Shown here: piece after piece, positions 27,221-35,181 of the stretch
How positions within the stretch are numbered: position 1 is the first letter of the stretch
Layout of the letters: each line of letters opens with the position of its first letter
Assembly (NCBI RefSeq): GCF_003253995.1
Contig: NZ_QKZL01000022.1
Location: forward strand, 1 to 57,540
Length of the DNA: 57,540 nucleotides
Reading direction: 5' to 3'
Source of the DNA: Palleronia aestuarii
GTDB lineage: Bacteria > Pseudomonadota > Alphaproteobacteria > Rhodobacterales > Rhodobacteraceae
Translations under genes and position numbers: made by a program
Notes under the pieces: generated by a model
What the model was told of the DNA's origin: nothing
Databases searched by the model: none
Seen by the model: only the letters and a program-made list of their open reading frames with translations

Positions 27221-27855
27221 CGGTCGGCCTCCGGTGCGGGGGCGTTTGTGGGTATGGCGAAGAGTTCTTCGAGCTCCGAACCGCCATCGAGCGGCAAGGT
27301 CGCGGCGTCGCCAAGTCCGGCACGGCGGGCCGCGACCTGATCGGGAGAGATCTCGTCGGCGCTGTTCGACCATGACGCCCGAATGTAGGTCAGGATCCTG
27401 GCGATCTGCCCGTCATCGAGCGTCGGACCGAAGGTGGGCATGCGGCCGGTATAGATCTCTCCCTTCACCTCGATCGGGCCAGCGATGCCGCGCAGCAGGA
27501 TGGTGATGGGAACATCGGCGTCGGCCGTGACGTAGCGCGATCCGTCGAGGGGCGGGATCGCGGCGCGGATGCCGGACCCGTTCGCCTGATGGCAGGTGGC
27601 GCAGTAATCGCCGAAAAGCGTAGCGCCGTCCGCCGACTCCATGATCGTCTGGTCGGAGCCCGGATCGGCCACGTTCTTTGCGGTCCCCGTTTCGGAGGCC
27701 TGCGCATCGAGCCAGAGCGTGACCGCGCCCCAGACGACGAGCGCGAGGACGACGGCGATCAGCGGCCAGGGGATCGGATTGTCGCGCTCGTGCAACTCGA
27801 ACGCCGGGTCCCGGTCTTGCGCCGAGGCGCTGAAATCGTCGGGTAGCCTGCTCAT
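27217..27855 (-). CDS. ccoP: Cytochrome c subunit, CcoP-like but monohaem
   Basis: 212 residues. Cytoplasmic N-terminus, one membrane helix (WPLIAVVLALVVWGAVTLWL, ~33-52), then a single class I cytochrome c domain with CATCH (FGDYCATCHQANGSG) and GRMPTFGPTL for the distal Met. Ordinary CcoP has ~290 residues and two haems; here one cytochrome domain is absent. The dihaem cytochrome c4 encoded next may replace it. Start by ATGA overlap with ccoO, with GGAGACGTCGGG upstream. Confidence 0.8.
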   Translation of the reverse strand: MSRLPDDFSASAQDRDPAFELHERDNPIPWPLIAVVLALVVWGAVTLWLDAQASETGTAKNVADPGSDQTIMESADGATLFGDYCATCHQANGSGIRAAIPPLDGSRYVTADADVPITILLRGIAGPIEVKGEIYTGRMPTFGPTLDDGQIARILTYIRASWSNSADEISPDQVAARRAGLGDAATLPLDGGSELEELFAIPTNAPAPEADR

Positions 27856-28475
27856 CCCGACGTCTCCTCGCCCTCGACGAAGCCGTTGTCGCGGAGCGTT
27901 GGCTCGTCGGCCGGATAGGTTCGGTCGAGCGAGAGCAGGTAGTCCACGAGATCGAGGGCAGATTGTCTCGCCACGACGACCTCCCCGTCCGGTCGCATGC
28001 CCTCGGGCACCTGAACTTCGACATCGCCGTCTTCCACCTCGGGCTTGGTCTCGAAGAGGAAGGGGAAGCCCGGCATGATCGAGGTCGGCGAGATCGCGCG
28101 CGGCTGGTAAAGATGCGTCAGGTGCCAGGCACGACTCGGCATGCGGGCGCCGATGTTCAGAAGATCGGGGCCAGTCCGCATTGTGCCGAGCAGATGCGGC
28201 GCGTCGTAGACGTAATCGGCCGCGGTCGAGGCGCGCCCCCAGCCACGCTGCACGTCGGGCCCCTGGGCCGGGCTGCGCGGCTGCTGCGAGTGGCAATAGA
28301 CGCAGCCCAGATCGACGTAATGCGCGCGGCCCCGGAGCTCGGCCTCCGTGTAGGGGGCCAGACCCTCGGGCGCCGCGATCGTTCTGATCTCGGCCGCCGG
28401 GACGATCACGAGGAACACGGTGGCGAAGGCCAGGATGCCGGCGGAGAGGAGGATGAGGGGAACGAAGCGGTTCAC
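27852..28475 (-). CDS. ccoO: Cytochrome c subunit II, CcoO-like
   Basis: 207 residues, one N-terminal membrane helix, one haem at GCVYCHSQQPRSP, and the distal ligand region SIMPGFPFLF. This is the CcoO arrangement (canonical GCYYCHSQ...SIMPGYPWL). The start is GTG at 28475 (VNRFVPLILLS), preceded by GAGGGACCTGCC, ten bases after the ccoN stop. An ATG start would force an Arg/Pro-rich extension that overlaps ccoN. Confidence 0.87.
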   Translation of the reverse strand: MNRFVPLILLSAGILAFATVFLVIVPAAEIRTIAAPEGLAPYTEAELRGRAHYVDLGCVYCHSQQPRSPAQGPDVQRGWGRASTAADYVYDAPHLLGTMRTGPDLLNIGARMPSRAWHLTHLYQPRAISPTSIMPGFPFLFETKPEVEDGDVEVQVPEGMRPDGEVVVARQSALDLVDYLLSLDRTYPADEPTLRDNGFVEGEETSG

Positions 28476-28485
28476 GGCAGGTCCC

Positions 28486-30078
28486 TCACTCGGCCGGGGC
28501 GAGCGTGTCGGCGGCCGGTGCCCGTGCAGCGCCATATCCGATGAGGATGGCCCCGAGATTCACGGCGAAGAGGACGTGACCGAGTGTCATCAATGCCCCG
28601 CCCACGGATCGTCCCTGCAGGTAAGGGATGGTCAGCTCCATGCTCTCCATCCAGTCGCGCGAGGCGTCGAGCATCGCGAGGCCCTGGAGCCAGCCGCCGA
28701 TGGTCAGGGAGAGGAAGTAGATCGCGAAGCCGATCGCCACGAGCCAGAAGTGCCAGACCATGAGGGAGGGCAGGGGCCATACCCGCTCGACCAAGCGGGG
28801 GATCACGTAATAGAGCCCGCCGAACATCACGAGGCTGACGAAGCCGTAGGCGCCGAGATGCGCGTGGGCCACGGTGTAATGGGTGAAGTGGGTGACGGTG
28901 TTCACGCTGCGCACCGCCTCGAGCGAGCCCTGAAACGACGCGGCCGTGTAGAGCAGGGCCCCAAGCGCCACGAAACGCAGCGGGATGCTGGCGCGCACGA
29001 CGTCGAGATTGCCGAGGCTCAGCGTGTGCTGATTGATCGCCACGGCGATGACGGGGACGAACATCATAACCGATTGCACGACGGAGAGCGTCACGACCCA
29101 GGTCGGGACGGGACCGCCGATGAGATGGTGCATGCCAACCTGGCTGTAGAAGAGTGCGAGTGCCCAGAAGCCGAGGAGCGAAAGGCGGTAGGAATAAATC
29201 GGTTTTCCGATGATGCGGGGAATGAAGTAATAGGCCGCGCCGACACCGAGCGGGGTTAGCCAGAGCCCGAGCACGTTGTGCGCGAACCACCAGTTGACGG
29301 TTGCCTGCTGCGCGCCGACGTGGAGACCGGGTATGTTGGCGACGAGAAACAGGGTCGGGAACCAGATCAATGCGCCAATATAGTACCACCCAGTGACGTA
29401 GATGTGGTGCACCTGCCGATGGCGCGCCGTCACGAGGAGCGGGATCGCGAGACAGGCACCGCCGGCGGCGAGCAGAATGTCGATCTGCCATGGGATCTCC
29501 AGCCATTCCAGACCGTCGGTCCAGCCGATATCGATCGCCACAGCCCCGAGCGCGACGCCGATCGTCCAGAGAGCCGCGCCGAGCGCGGCCAGTCCTGCCA
29601 GCCGCAGATGCGTGCCGAGGATCGTCGGCACGAGCCACAGCGCCATGCCGATGCCGACGAGGCTGAGCCAGCCGTAGGCGACGAGGTTGAGATGGACGGC
29701 GCGCATCCGACCGAAGGTGAGTGGCGCGGCGCCGTCGAGCCAGTCGGGCAGGTGAAGCTTCATCGAGGCGACGAGGCCGAAGGCGGAACCCGCCAGCATG
29801 TAGAGCGTTCCGGCCGAAAAGATTGCCAGGAGGAGCATTCGTGCGAACGGCGAAACGATCGGTTCGCCGGTTAGGTCGGAGGCCTGCGAGGCCTTTTCGG
29901 GCGACACGCTCGGATCGTCGATCCCGGTTCCCCGCGCATCCTCAGCGGCGAAGATTGTCCGGGCGTCGTTTTCGTCGAAGCTCATCTGGTTGCGTGCGAT
30001 TGCCCAGATCAGAACCGCCAGCGCCGCCAAGGAGACCAGAAAACTGACGAGAACGAGCGTGCCGATCGTGAACCCCAT
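28486..30078 (-). CDS. ccoN: cbb3-type oxidase catalytic subunit CcoN with a CcoS-like N-terminal domain
   Basis: 530 residues. Residues 1-50 (a helix, then IWAIARNQMSFDENDARTIFAAED) resemble the small assembly protein CcoS, apparently fused to the catalytic subunit. The remainder is a 12-helix haem-copper oxidase subunit I: RAVHLNLVAYGW (low-spin haem), AHNVLGLWLTPLGVGAAYYFIP (CuB His plus the cbb3-type Tyr), VGMHHLIGGPVPTW (CuB His pair) and THYTVAHAHLGAYG (haem His residues). It reduces oxygen to water. No separate ccoS or ccoQ was found. A candidate response-regulator box is 65 bases upstream. Confidence 0.9.
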   Translation of the reverse strand: MGFTIGTLVLVSFLVSLAALAVLIWAIARNQMSFDENDARTIFAAEDARGTGIDDPSVSPEKASQASDLTGEPIVSPFARMLLLAIFSAGTLYMLAGSAFGLVASMKLHLPDWLDGAAPLTFGRMRAVHLNLVAYGWLSLVGIGMALWLVPTILGTHLRLAGLAALGAALWTIGVALGAVAIDIGWTDGLEWLEIPWQIDILLAAGGACLAIPLLVTARHRQVHHIYVTGWYYIGALIWFPTLFLVANIPGLHVGAQQATVNWWFAHNVLGLWLTPLGVGAAYYFIPRIIGKPIYSYRLSLLGFWALALFYSQVGMHHLIGGPVPTWVVTLSVVQSVMMFVPVIAVAINQHTLSLGNLDVVRASIPLRFVALGALLYTAASFQGSLEAVRSVNTVTHFTHYTVAHAHLGAYGFVSLVMFGGLYYVIPRLVERVWPLPSLMVWHFWLVAIGFAIYFLSLTIGGWLQGLAMLDASRDWMESMELTIPYLQGRSVGGALMTLGHVLFAVNLGAILIGYGAARAPAADTLAPAE

Positions 30079-30142
30079 GACCCCTCCGGATACGGCCGAC
30101 CCGAGAAGCTTCTGGCCGACCGTCTGGAGACGACATCCGAAG

Positions 30143-30159
30143 CTTAAGCGAACCTTAAG
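30143..30159 (-). promoter_or_regulatory. Candidate PmrA/QseB-type box upstream of ccoN
   Basis: Read toward ccoN: CTTAAG-GTTCG-CTTAAG, a perfect hexamer repeat with 11-bp phasing. It sits directly after the histidine-kinase stop codon and 65 bases before the ccoN start. It differs by a single base from the site at 13374. Confidence 0.65.
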
Positions 30160-30160
30160 C

Positions 30161-31510
30161 TCACGCGGGTGACGGCATTTCCCGGGGAATGGTCAGACGT
30201 ACCATCTGGCCTCTCTCCGAGACCGTGAAGTCAATCGTCCCTGCCATTCGCTCCGTCGCGGCCGCCACGATCGACAATCCCAGCCCGCTTCCGGTACTGC
30301 CGGGTCTTCGCCCCCGGACAAAACGGTCGGTAACATGGGATCGGATGTCGTCGGGAATACCGGCTCCCTCGTCCTCCACCGTGATCCGGCATGTCCGAGG
30401 ATCACAGTCCGAGCGGATGGTCACTTCCGTGTCGACAGGACTGGCGAGAATGGCGTTCTCGACGACGTTGCGCACAGCGGCGTGGAAAAGAAACCTCGGC
30501 AGGCAAACGTCGTCGGTACTGTTCATCGAAAGCGACAGGGCGACGCCGCACTGATCTGCCAGGTGGCTCAATTCCGCTGTCACATCTTTCAGGATGCTGC
30601 TGACCGCGAAGGTCTGTTGCGGCAGATCTTCGCCTTCCACGGCCGCGAGTTCCAGAAGTTGCCTGACGAGTCGATCGGTCCGGGAGATGGAGGTCTCAAT
30701 CTCGCGCAACGCCGCGACGCGGGTCGCATCGTCCGGGGCAATCTGTGCGATCTGCGCTTGCGTCTTAAGACCCGCGAGCGGCGTCTTCAATTCGTGCGCG
30801 GCGAAGGCGGTGAAGTCGCGCTCCGTCTCCCGGGCGCGGGCCACCCGCTCGAAGAGCGCATTCAGGGCATTGCGGACGGGGCGGATCTCGGAGGGGACGG
30901 GACCCGTAGGAAGCGGGCTAAAATCAGTCGGCTGCCTGGCGCGAAGAACCTGAGCCAACCGATCGAGAGGGCGCAGGCCACTGGCGACTCCAATCAGGAT
31001 GATGACCGCCAAAATAGGGAGAACGACCGCCGCCGGCAGAACGAACCCCTCGATGACGTCCCGGACCAGCCTGTCCCGGACGGCGACGCTGTCGCCGACC
31101 ATCACGCGGGCCCCGATGCGCTCGTTGACGATCGAATAGACCCGCCACCGCTCTCCGTTGATCGTGGAATAGGAGTATCCCTGGTCGACCGCATCCGTCA
31201 GCCGGCCGGGCGGAGCCCCGCCTGATTGGCCGATCAATGTCCCGGAAAGAGACCAGATTTGGCATGAAAGCTGGTGGGAATATGCGCTTCCGCCCGGCAG
31301 GGCCTCGGCAAACGCGCCACTTGCATTTGTGACCTCGATGCGCCCGTCGGAGAGGAGCGAGGAGACCATGCGCGCAGATTCCGCGAGGCGGGCATCGAGT
31401 ACCTGCTCGACCTTGCCCCGGGTTGAGTTCTCGATCCAGATTACGGCGGACAGCCAGACGACACCGGTGGCGAGAACGAGGGCGAGGATCAGGCGCAGCC
31501 GGATCGACAT
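30161..31510 (-). CDS. Sensor histidine kinase, QseC/PmrB-like
   Basis: 449 residues. Two membrane helices (LILALVLATGVVWLSAVIWI; FVLPAAVVLPILAVIILIGVA) flank a ~130-residue periplasmic domain, followed by a HAMP linker. The H-box is DFTAFAAHELKTPLAGLKTQAQ (the QseC-type AAHEL(K/R)(S/T)PL), and the ATP-binding boxes are NVVENAI, DEGAGIP and GSGLGLSI. It autophosphorylates and passes phosphate to the regulator encoded upstream, whose stop codon overlaps its start. The signal is not evident; the neighbours suggest redox, metal or envelope stress. Confidence 0.92.
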   Translation of the reverse strand: MSIRLRLILALVLATGVVWLSAVIWIENSTRGKVEQVLDARLAESARMVSSLLSDGRIEVTNASGAFAEALPGGSAYSHQLSCQIWSLSGTLIGQSGGAPPGRLTDAVDQGYSYSTINGERWRVYSIVNERIGARVMVGDSVAVRDRLVRDVIEGFVLPAAVVLPILAVIILIGVASGLRPLDRLAQVLRARQPTDFSPLPTGPVPSEIRPVRNALNALFERVARARETERDFTAFAAHELKTPLAGLKTQAQIAQIAPDDATRVAALREIETSISRTDRLVRQLLELAAVEGEDLPQQTFAVSSILKDVTAELSHLADQCGVALSLSMNSTDDVCLPRFLFHAAVRNVVENAILASPVDTEVTIRSDCDPRTCRITVEDEGAGIPDDIRSHVTDRFVRGRRPGSTGSGLGLSIVAAATERMAGTIDFTVSERGQMVRLTIPREMPSPA

Positions 31511-32178
31511 CAGGAGCCGTTTTCCAAAGCAAGTCGATAGCCGACACCGCGCACGGTCTCGATGAACCGCGCGCCGAGCTTGCCGCGCAATTTATGGATG
31601 TGGACCTCTACCGCGTTACTCTCGATCTCCTCGTTCCACCCGTAAAGCCGCTCCTCCAACTCCGCCTTCGAACGTATCGTACCCGGACGTTCCAGGAGAT
31701 ATTGCAGCAGAGCGAACTCGCGAACGGAGAATTTGATTGCTTTCCCTTGGTGCTCGCCAGACATCGTGTCCGGAAAGGCGACGAGCCCATTCCACTCGAT
31801 GGACGATCGCGCGCGTCCCTCGCCCCTTCGGAGCAGCGCCCTGAGGCGCGCCGACAACTCCGCAAGGTCGAACGGTTTCCCCATGTAGTCGTCCGCTCCG
31901 GTATCAAGGCCGGCAATCCGATCCGCCACTTGATCGCGGGCCGTCAGCAGGAGAACCGGGCAGGTGTCGCCGTTTCGCCGGATGCCATGGAGGAGATCCA
32001 GGCCCGACCCGTCCGGTAAGCCAATGTCGAGTACGATCGCCAGGAAGCCTCCCGCTTCGATCGCGATGCGGGCGTCCGAAAGGGAGGCAACGGCCTCGGG
32101 AGAAAAACCGCCGATCTTCAGACCGACCACGAGCCCGTTCATCAAGACGGGATCGTCTTCGACGATGAGAACGCGCAT
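31510..32178 (-). CDS. OmpR-family response regulator, QseB/PmrA-like
   Basis: 222 residues. The receiver domain has acidic pocket VEDD, phospho-acceptor Asp in IVLDIGLPDGSGLDLL (about residue 51), and Thr/Lys of LLTARDQ and GKPFDLAEL. The C-terminal winged helix (FSVREFALLQYLLERPG ... SNAVEVHIHKLRGKLG) is of the QseB/PmrA/TctD subgroup. That subgroup binds CTTAA-type direct repeats, and exactly such repeats precede this gene and three other operons in the window. First gene of the pair and probably autoregulated. Confidence 0.92.
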   Translation of the reverse strand: MRVLIVEDDPVLMNGLVVGLKIGGFSPEAVASLSDARIAIEAGGFLAIVLDIGLPDGSGLDLLHGIRRNGDTCPVLLLTARDQVADRIAGLDTGADDYMGKPFDLAELSARLRALLRRGEGRARSSIEWNGLVAFPDTMSGEHQGKAIKFSVREFALLQYLLERPGTIRSKAELEERLYGWNEEIESNAVEVHIHKLRGKLGARFIETVRGVGYRLALENGS

Positions 32179-32214
32179 GGCGGTACCTCCAGCTCGAAGC
32201 GATGCCTCCCTATA

Positions 32215-32231
32215 CTTAAGCGAAGCTTACA
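32215..32231 (-). promoter_or_regulatory. Candidate PmrA/QseB-type box upstream of the response regulator
   Basis: Read toward the gene: TGTAAG-CTTCG-CTTAAG, 36 bases before the start. The second hexamer is perfect and the first is 4 of 6. Placement suggests autoregulation. Confidence 0.55.
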
Positions 32232-32534
32232 AGGTATTCGGCAAAGGTTTCGACGTATCGATTGATGGATCTTGTCGACGATGGTTCCAACGCTTGACGG
32301 ACAGCCTGCGACGCACGGTTCCGGTGAACCTCAATCCTCCGAAGCAGCTACTCGTGCTCCTCAACGTCATTCCGCGACAAAAAATTTTTTCCGAACACAG
32401 AGGCTGACGCATACCACCAATTCAAATTCGTGCCGGCGGTTTTTACGAGCTTCGGCAAATATATCCGCCCAAGGGTGCCCCTTACCTGTATGCTCCCTAG
32501 AGAATTTTGATCGTATGTTGGGGAAGGGTCTTGC
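32232..32534. other. Intergenic, no gene recognised
   Basis: About 300 bases between the two-component operon and a divergent metallo-hydrolase gene. It includes an AT-rich patch around 32380-32395 (ACAAAAAATTTTTTCC) that may belong to a promoter. No coding or RNA feature was recognised. Confidence 0.35.
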
Positions 32535-33446
32535 ATGGTAACGCGACGCGGCTTTGTTGGCCAAACGGCTTTTCTCGGGTTCACCCTCCTGAACGGGGGA
32601 CGGCTTTGGTCGGCGACCGAGACGGATCTAGGTGATGCGATGATCACCACGCTGAGCGACGGCCATCTGTCTCTGCCAGAGAGCTTTCTGTTCGGCGATC
32701 TGGATCGCGACGCCGTCGAGCGGGTCCTGGGCGAGACGGGGGCATCGGCGAGGGCCCTGGAGCCACCGTGCAACCTCACGCTCTTCCGCGCCAACGGTGC
32801 CGTCGTCCTCTTCGACGCCGGTTCCGGCCCCTCGTTCATGCCATCGGCCGGAAAACTGCCTGCGGCGCTCAATGCTGCAGGTGTTTCGGCAGAAGACGTG
32901 ACCCACGTCGTTTTCACCCATGCCCATCCGGACCATCTCTGGGGGGTGCTCGATGATTTCGACGAACCTGTCTTTGCGAACGCCCAACACCTGATGGGAG
33001 GCGACGAATTGGCCTATTGGTCATCCCCCGACACGCTCGAGACCATATCTCCGGAACGACAAAGTTTTGCGGCCGGGGCGGCTCGTCGGATCGAGATCCT
33101 GGGTGATCGGTTGGCAACCTTCGATGATGCCGAACGGATCATTCCCGGCATTACCTCTGTCATGACACCGGGACACACGCCCGGACATATGTCCTTCGAG
33201 ATTGCAGGTGATACCGGTCGGGTTTTCCTCATCGGCGATGCCATCGGCAACGACCATGTCGCCTTCGCCCACCCCGAATGGCATGCTCCCGCCGATCAGG
33301 ATCCGGAGACGGGAGCGCGCACGAGATTGGCCCTTTTCGAACGGCTGACGGAGGACGACGTACAAGCCGTGGGGTTCCATCTGCCAAGCGGGGGATTGGG
33401 CCGGATCGTCCGATCGGGAGACAGGTTCGACTGGGACGCCGGCTAA
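32535..33446 (+). CDS. Metallo-beta-lactamase-fold hydrolase, exported
   Basis: 303 residues with a Tat-type leader (VTRRGFVGQTAFLGFTLLNG). Zinc motif THAHPDH near 130, TPGHTPGHMSFEI, and the bridging Asp in FLIGDAI. Such exported proteins occur at the edge of sox clusters (SoxH and relatives), with uncertain role. It is convergent with hemA, one base apart at their ends. Function beyond hydrolase fold is not assigned. Confidence 0.83.
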   Translation: MVTRRGFVGQTAFLGFTLLNGGRLWSATETDLGDAMITTLSDGHLSLPESFLFGDLDRDAVERVLGETGASARALEPPCNLTLFRANGAVVLFDAGSGPSFMPSAGKLPAALNAAGVSAEDVTHVVFTHAHPDHLWGVLDDFDEPVFANAQHLMGGDELAYWSSPDTLETISPERQSFAAGAARRIEILGDRLATFDDAERIIPGITSVMTPGHTPGHMSFEIAGDTGRVFLIGDAIGNDHVAFAHPEWHAPADQDPETGARTRLALFERLTEDDVQAVGFHLPSGGLGRIVRSGDRFDWDAG

Positions 33447-33447
33447 G

Positions 33448-34671
33448 CTACTCCGCCGCGATCGATCGTCGTTCGAGCGAGCACCGGGACCACAATTCGC
33501 TCAACGCGGCGACGAGGTGATCGAGATCGTCCTCGGAATGAACCGGGGAAGGCGTGATCCTAAGCCGCTCGGTCCCCTTTGGCACAGTCGGATGATTGAT
33601 CGGTTGAATATAGATTCCGAACTCGTCGAGCAGAAGATCAGCGACGTAGCGACATTTGACCGGGTGCCCGACCAATACCGGGACGATATGGCTGTCATTC
33701 TGCATATGGGGCAGACCAACGACATCTAGTCGCCGACGCAATTCCTCGACCCGTGTCTGCTGTTGCCGCCGCTCGACATCGGAAGATTTCAAGTGGCGAA
33801 CGGCCGCCAGTGCTCCAGCCGCAATGGCTGGAGGCAGCGCCGTGGTAAAGATGAACCCGGAAGCGAAACTTCTGACGAAGTCGACCGCAGCAGCCGATGC
33901 CGCGATATATCCCCCCATGATGCCATAGGCCTTGCCGAGAGTTCCTTCGATCACGTCGATCCGATGGGCAAGGCCCCGGGCTTCCGCCACACCTCCACCC
34001 CTTGGACCGTAGAGCCCGACAGCATGCACTTCATCGAGATACGTCAGAGCGCCAAAATGTTCGGCAAGCTCGCAAATCTCGGCGATGGGAGAAATATCCC
34101 CATCCATGGAATAGACGCTCTCGAACGCGACGATCTTCGGGCGATCTCGAGGGATGATCGCAAGTTGCCGTTCGAGATCGTCTAGGTCGTTATGAGCCCA
34201 GATCCTCTTTTCGACGCGGGAATGCCGGATACCCTCGATCATGCTGGCATGATTCTTCGCGTCGGATAGCACCACGCATCCGGGCAGCTTGCCCGCGAGC
34301 GTCCCAAGAGCGGCCCAGTTCGCGACATAGCCGGATGTAAAGAGCAGCGCTGCCTCCTTGCCATGGAGATCGGCCAACTCATGCTCGAGCTCGGCATGAA
34401 AGACGGTATTTCCGGAAATATTGCGGGTGCCGCCCGCTCCGGCCCCAGCTCGGTCGAGGGCGGCATGCATCGCGGCGAGGACGTCTGGATGCTGACCCAT
34501 TCCCAGATAATCGTTCGAGCACCAGACAGTGACGTCTGCCAGTTTCGATCCAACGAGACGCTTTGCACGAGGGAAGGCGCCGCGTCGGCGTTCCAGCTCG
34601 GCGAAGACGCGATAATTGCCCTCGACCTTCAGGTCATCGATCGCCCGGGCGAACAGACCGTCATAGTTCAT
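33448..34671 (-). CDS. hemA: 5-aminolevulinate synthase
   Basis: 407 residues. PLP enzyme that joins glycine and succinyl-CoA to make 5-aminolevulinate, the first step of haem synthesis in alpha-proteobacteria. Diagnostic segments: [47 protein letters not shown], and the lysine loop [17 protein letters not shown]. It starts four bases inside the end of the DUF302-like gene (ATGA-type overlap). This copy downstream of sox genes may be a second one dedicated to cytochrome supply; that needs the rest of the genome. Confidence 0.93.
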   Translation of the reverse strand: MNYDGLFARAIDDLKVEGNYRVFAELERRRGAFPRAKRLVGSKLADVTVWCSNDYLGMGQHPDVLAAMHAALDRAGAGAGGTRNISGNTVFHAELEHELADLHGKEAALLFTSGYVANWAALGTLAGKLPGCVVLSDAKNHASMIEGIRHSRVEKRIWAHNDLDDLERQLAIIPRDRPKIVAFESVYSMDGDISPIAEICELAEHFGALTYLDEVHAVGLYGPRGGGVAEARGLAHRIDVIEGTLGKAYGIMGGYIAASAAAVDFVRSFASGFIFTTALPPAIAAGALAAVRHLKSSDVERRQQQTRVEELRRRLDVVGLPHMQNDSHIVPVLVGHPVKCRYVADLLLDEFGIYIQPINHPTVPKGTERLRITPSPVHSEDDLDHLVAALSELWSRCSLERRSIAAE

Positions 34672-35099
34672 TGCCCGGAGGCTTCTCGTGCGATCTCATC
34701 AAGCAGGGCTTCCACTTCGTCCATGGGGCCATCCGGGTAGGTTCGGTAGCCCACCATGACCTTTCCATCCCGCTCAGCGACGAAAACGCTATAGGGACAG
34801 TAGGCGATGTTCATTGGATCGGCTTCCATCACATTGCGCGATACGACCGCCGAACAAAACAGGTAGGCATCGGCTGCTTCGAAAAGCTTGGTATCAGAGC
34901 CCACGTCGTCGCCCGTTCGATTGAGCATGTCGCCGACATGGCTGACAAAGTCGACAACAAGTCCGCGATTGACGATCGCCGTGTCCACACCAAACGCAGC
35001 ATCCTCCATGCTGCCGTCATACTCGTAGGTAATGACTTCTTGGGCCGAAACCTTGCTTCCAAGACCTATCGCTAGAGCCAGTATAAGGGCATATCGCAT
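34668..35099 (-). CDS. DUF302-like exported protein
   Basis: 143 residues with signal peptide ([18 protein letters not shown]). Conserved features: an N-terminal [34 protein letters not shown] and [11 protein letters not shown] (two cysteines), then VGYRTYPDG. This resembles DUF302 proteins often found near sulfur-oxidation genes. ATG 35099 lies after GGGAGGTGGAT; a GTG two codons earlier is possible. Translationally coupled to hemA. Role unknown; haem or sulfur binding would be guesswork. Confidence 0.75.
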   Translation of the reverse strand: MRYALILALAIGLGSKVSAQEVITYEYDGSMEDAAFGVDTAIVNRGLVVDFVSHVGDMLNRTGDDVGSDTKLFEAADAYLFCSAVVSRNVMEADPMNIAYCPYSVFVAERDGKVMVGYRTYPDGPMDEVEALLDEIAREASGQ

Positions 35100-35181
35100 A
35101 TCCACCTCCCATGGATTTTGCTCAGGTCAGTCGTCACCCGAATTTCAAATGAGGCCGCCGTTTAGGACGCCGGCCTGCGGA

